Assembly (NCBI GenBank): GCA_027036655.1
Contig: JALWEC010000373.1
Span: forward strand, 1 to 8,535
Direction of reading: 5' to 3'
Source: Melioribacteraceae bacterium
Lineage (GTDB): Bacteria > Bacteroidota > Ignavibacteria > Ignavibacteriales > Melioribacteraceae
DNA length: 8,535 nt
Both the position numbers and the translations under genes were made by a program. Under the pieces are notes generated by a model. That model was not told the DNA's origin. It was given only the letters and a program-made list of their open reading frames with translations, and made no database searches. Shown in pieces: positions 6,901 through 8,535 of this stretch (positions within the stretch are counted from its first letter, which is position 1; each line of letters begins with the position of its first letter).

Positions 6901-8446
6901 AAGCGACTTGGTGCTTGATTGCGCAACGGCGGGACTCGGAACGCTTGCGTCCGATATGGGCGCATACGGCGGCGCAAATAACTGGTGGGACAGAACAAAC
7001 TCTAATCCTCCCTGCTATTTTTCCGGCGAGGTCAGCGGCGTTTGGGATTGCGATACAATTCACGTAAGCGGCGATATTTTAATTCCGCAAAATCAAACTC
7101 TTGAAATTACGGATAATGTTAAAAAAGTAATCTTTACCGGACCTTATCAAATTAAAGTTGAAGGAACGCTACTTGCTCACGGACCGGAAGACGGTTTTAA
7201 CGGCTTGAGCGGCGATTATATTTCATTTACCGGAAGCGGCTGGCGCGGAATATATTTTAATAATTTAAATGGAACCGGACAGCAAGCGTCCGTAATAGAA
7301 AATTGCAGATTTGATTACGCAGATAAAATGGATATTCCTTATCAAGGCGGCGGCGCGATTGCGATTTACAATTCGGACAGCGTAATAATCAGAAATTCCG
7401 TTTTTTATCAAAACAAAGCAAAATACGGCGGCGCGATGTATGTGGAAAACTCAAACGCCGTAATCGAAAATTGTTATTTTGCGAATAACGGCTATATTAC
7501 AAACTCTGTTCTGACCGAAGCGGGCGGCGCATTGTATATTAAGGATTCAAATCCATATACGAGAAAACTTCAGTTAATTAATAACAAATCAATTAGCGGT
7601 GGTGGCGCGGTTGTTCTTGATAATTCGTCGCCAATAATCAGCAATTACCTCATTGTTAAAAACTCGACCAATGGTTTAGGCGGCGCAGCGCAATTAGTTA
7701 ACGGTTCTTCTCCGAAGTTTGTTAATTTAACGGCTGCGGATAATACTGCGGGAGCAACTTGCGGCGGAATATATCTCAATCCCAATTCGAATCCCGAAAT
7801 AATAAATAGTATTTTATACGGCGATTCAAAACCGGAAATTTATCTCGGAGGCGGAACTCCAACCGTAACATACTCGCTTGTGGATTCAGCTTCAACCGAA
7901 AGTTGGTTCGGAACCGGCTGTTTGGATGAAGACCCATATTTTAAAATGACAGTCGGAAATTATTACTATTTATCAACAATGGCTTGCGGGGACGGAGTAA
8001 ACTCCCCTGCAATAGACGCCGGGCATCCCGATTCGCTCGACGCCGTTATTGATTGTCAACAAGGTCTAGGTACGGTACGCGCAGATATGGGTTACTACGG
8101 CGGAAGATATTCGATTGTTCCGGTTGGCGTTGACGATGAGGGAAATGATAATCTCCCGACAAAATATGCGCTTAATCAAAACTACCCGAATCCGTTCAAT
8201 CCGACAACAAATATAACTTACGTCATTGCGAGGAGTGAAGCGACGCGGCAATCTCATGAATTGTCTGTAAAATTAACGGTTTACGACATCCTCGGAAGAA
8301 AAGTAGCTACGCTCGTAAATAAAAAACAAGCGCCGGGAAATTATTCCGTACAATTTGACGCAAGTAAATTAAGCTCTGGAATTTATTTTTACAGACTCTC
8401 TGCAGGTGATTTTATTGCAACAAAGAAGATGATATTGATGAAGTAA
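3956..8446 (+). CDS. Exported beta-helix/PKD protein, three modules plus T9SS sorting tail
   Basis: This is a 1496-residue protein. Residues 1-23 are a signal peptide (MKPRK, hydrophobic run, probable cut FA|QT). About 30-464 is a beta-helix module with the cap NVSGVWNKANSPYIINGDIS, three GGA(I/L) rungs alternating with FHNN/FYNN, and a DP.F ... SPLIDAG ... GAYGG ending. About 473-554 is a PKD domain (PVADFTAEATSGG start, YYWDFNNDGIFDSN, NPKYTYSSPGTYSVNLIV), an Ig-like fold usual in surface proteins as a spacer or glycan-binding unit. Module A' (about 561-1006) and module B' (about 1023-1383) match modules A and B of the preceding gene, including the cysteines C966/C989, C1020/C1032, C1322 and C1344/C1367. 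About 1400-1496 is a type A T9SS sorting domain. Expected location is the cell surface or medium. No enzyme active site is recognised; an adhesin, matrix or polysaccharide-binding role is possible but unproven. Compared with its neighbour it has gained, or kept, one extra helix module plus the PKD. Confidence 0.93.
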   Translation: MKPRKIIIYLLTLILVFAVNTFAQTEIEGGNVSGVWNKANSPYIINGDISIERYGTLTIEPGVEVRFNGSYYFYCYGRLLSVGTMEDSIRFTAIDTSTGWKGMRFIDQNSFPTQPSEIAFSVFSYGKAENNGNGGYYDNDSSNGGAIALINTSNIEIRNSSFHNNSALEGGALLIKDSAPLVLNSVFYNNKALGDPIDDTVTGGGAIRIKDSDARIIQNDFYNNYTNTWGASISVSGNSGVELKYLNIQDNIGNYAVVLSTSLPFTFSHSNISGNRHGVYVEISSVNGLQVGFLKNLKISGIIGFALDVLGNLVVLENSIVNNNMSYNTIYVGGDLELLNSVVVDNYCEDDVIDGYSEWGYNFPLTVMNSVIWGNTYGIDNPPVPIGDNTIGVYYSDVQGSRSEYIDWGSGVLNTDPKFENSASGNYHLSLDSPLIDAGNPDSNYFDIHGGWGTSRNDMGAYGGKYASWSEKPVADFTAEATSGGEPFEVQFIDKSIGAKNYYWDFNNDGIFDSNERNPKYTYSSPGTYSVNLIVEANSPFYKDTLLISDFITVKTTHVSGDVSGVWDVDTIYVEGDITVPQGETLTIVPGTVVYFTDWYKFDVQGQLIAEGTEDENIIFDAPENVLWHGVRFYNTDENNQPVSSVKHCQFTKVGGGSWGNPGWPALYFVHSTASVSNSKIFCSSEQPNYSMSVINSGGSISNTEFNDVSPIYIDSSSTPVFTNCNFDSTSISIYNSSPTIDSCVVSNAWNGSGTVGIYGSYSSPTISNTTIKDCSSTGVWFQYSAPEFEFVTIENNSGVYGGGGYFLESTPTFKNVIVKGNTATQAGGGLFFNASSNWSEVFMATLNNCLIVGNTVTLSNKRGAGLYFGLNTKCTATITNSTIADNVSDDWAGISSSDQQPPIINNSIVWNNGGNLDFQAGGLYTYSIIQGNYVGQDTASTNLDNVDPLFRDAANGDYHLQSASCGYNSDSPAIDAGHPAISDLVLDCATAGLGTLASDMGAYGGANNWWDRTNSNPPCYFSGEVSGVWDCDTIHVSGDILIPQNQTLEITDNVKKVIFTGPYQIKVEGTLLAHGPEDGFNGLSGDYISFTGSGWRGIYFNNLNGTGQQASVIENCRFDYADKMDIPYQGGGAIAIYNSDSVIIRNSVFYQNKAKYGGAMYVENSNAVIENCYFANNGYITNSVLTEAGGALYIKDSNPYTRKLQLINNKSISGGGAVVLDNSSPIISNYLIVKNSTNGLGGAAQLVNGSSPKFVNLTAADNTAGATCGGIYLNPNSNPEIINSILYGDSKPEIYLGGGTPTVTYSLVDSASTESWFGTGCLDEDPYFKMTVGNYYYLSTMACGDGVNSPAIDAGHPDSLDAVIDCQQGLGTVRADMGYYGGRYSIVPVGVDDEGNDNLPTKYALNQNYPNPFNPTTNITYVIARSEATRQSHELSVKLTVYDILGRKVATLVNKKQAPGNYSVQFDASKLSSGIYFYRLSAGDFIATKKMILMK
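5636..8112 (+). repeat. Paralogous module A'-B' block, copy 2
   Basis: Second copy of the A-B block, about 4.6 kb downstream of the first, lying between the PKD domain and the sorting tail. Its cap-and-end framework is kept, while many middle rungs differ in sequence. For example, A' has GGGGYFLES and AGGGLFFNAS rungs that are not found at the same place in copy 1. Confidence 0.85.
8221..8254 (+). repeat. Palindromic repeat in frame in sorting domain, copy 3
   Basis: Differs from copies 1 and 2 at two of 34 bases (GGAGTGAAGCG in place of GGAGCGGAGCG). The ATTGC/GCAAT ends lie at 8225-8252. It is in frame and encodes VIARSEATRQS. The 60 or so bases after it have diverged much more from the other two tails than the repeat itself has. 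Confidence 0.8.
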
Positions 8447-8472
8447 GTGTAATAAGTCGAACATGTCAAAAT

Positions 8473-8496
8473 AGCCGTCGGTTTTAACCGGCGGCT
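8473..8496. repeat. Stem-loop 26 bases after the last gene
   Basis: AGCCGTCGG (8473-8481), loop TTTTAA, CCGGCGGCT (8488-8496): a nine-pair stem with one G-U pair, and the loop bases could partly close further. It could mark the end of the 1496-residue gene's transcript, but no T-run follows on the plus strand. On the minus strand it is followed by TATTTTG, so a weak terminator for a gene entering from the right is possible. Its form also resembles dispersed REP-type palindromes. The rest of 8447-8535 shows nothing else. Confidence 0.6.
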
Positions 8497-8535
8497 GAAA
8501 ATTAAACAAAATAGATTGAGCTCTAACCCCAATAT

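Noticed and set aside
490..8254. CRISPR array made of the three 34-bp repeats
   Set aside because: The copies are 3.1 and 4.6 kb apart and lie inside genes; there are no regular spacers and no cas genes.
825..8446. Diversity-generating retroelement or phase-variation system acting on the variable helix rungs
   Set aside because: No reverse transcriptase, recombinase, template repeat or silent cassette is visible. Differences between paralogues are mixed synonymous and non-synonymous, with no adenine-specific pattern noticed.
8473..8496. Rho-independent terminator for the last gene
   Set aside because: The stem is good but GAAAATTAAAC follows instead of a T-run; kept only as a stem-loop of uncertain role.

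Overview
The window holds three consecutive plus-strand genes for large exported proteins and almost nothing else. Each ends in a type A sorting domain of the type IX secretion system (T9SS), with the QNYPNPFNPTTNITY ... VYD(V/I)LGR(E/K)VA ... GIYFY/GVYFY ... KM(I/V)L signature. T9SS tails occur in the Bacteroidota/Chlorobiota/Ignavibacteriota group. The NYPNPFNPTTNI wording and the moderately AT-rich DNA suggest Ignavibacteriota or a near relative. That placement is inference from style; there is no marker gene here.

Layout: 2-715 is the 3' end of a gene with a fibronectin-III-like domain and a sorting tail; its start lies outside the window. 825-3830 is a complete 1001-residue protein made of a signal peptide, two right-handed beta-helix modules (A and B) and a sorting tail. 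3956-8446 is a complete 1496-residue paralogue made of a signal peptide, an extra beta-helix module, a PKD domain, modules A' and B', and a sorting tail. The gaps are 109 and 125 bases. The second gap and the 3' flank each contain one stem-loop. No enzyme, regulator, RNA gene, transposase or CRISPR array is visible.

The genes look like a locally duplicated set of surface or secreted beta-helix proteins sharing one export route. Their ligand or substrate cannot be read from the sequence; adhesion or glycan binding is a reasonable guess only.

The most notable signal is a 34-bp partly palindromic repeat (ends ATTGC/GCAAT) embedded in frame at the same loop of all three sorting domains, where it encodes VIARS(G/E)ATRQS. 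It resembles dispersed intergenic palindromes and recalls the Rickettsia palindromic elements that sit inside genes. In addition, the tails of genes 1 and 2 share a 133-bp identical tract, while the sequence on both sides of it in gene 1 looks more like gene 3. This is the pattern expected from gene conversion.
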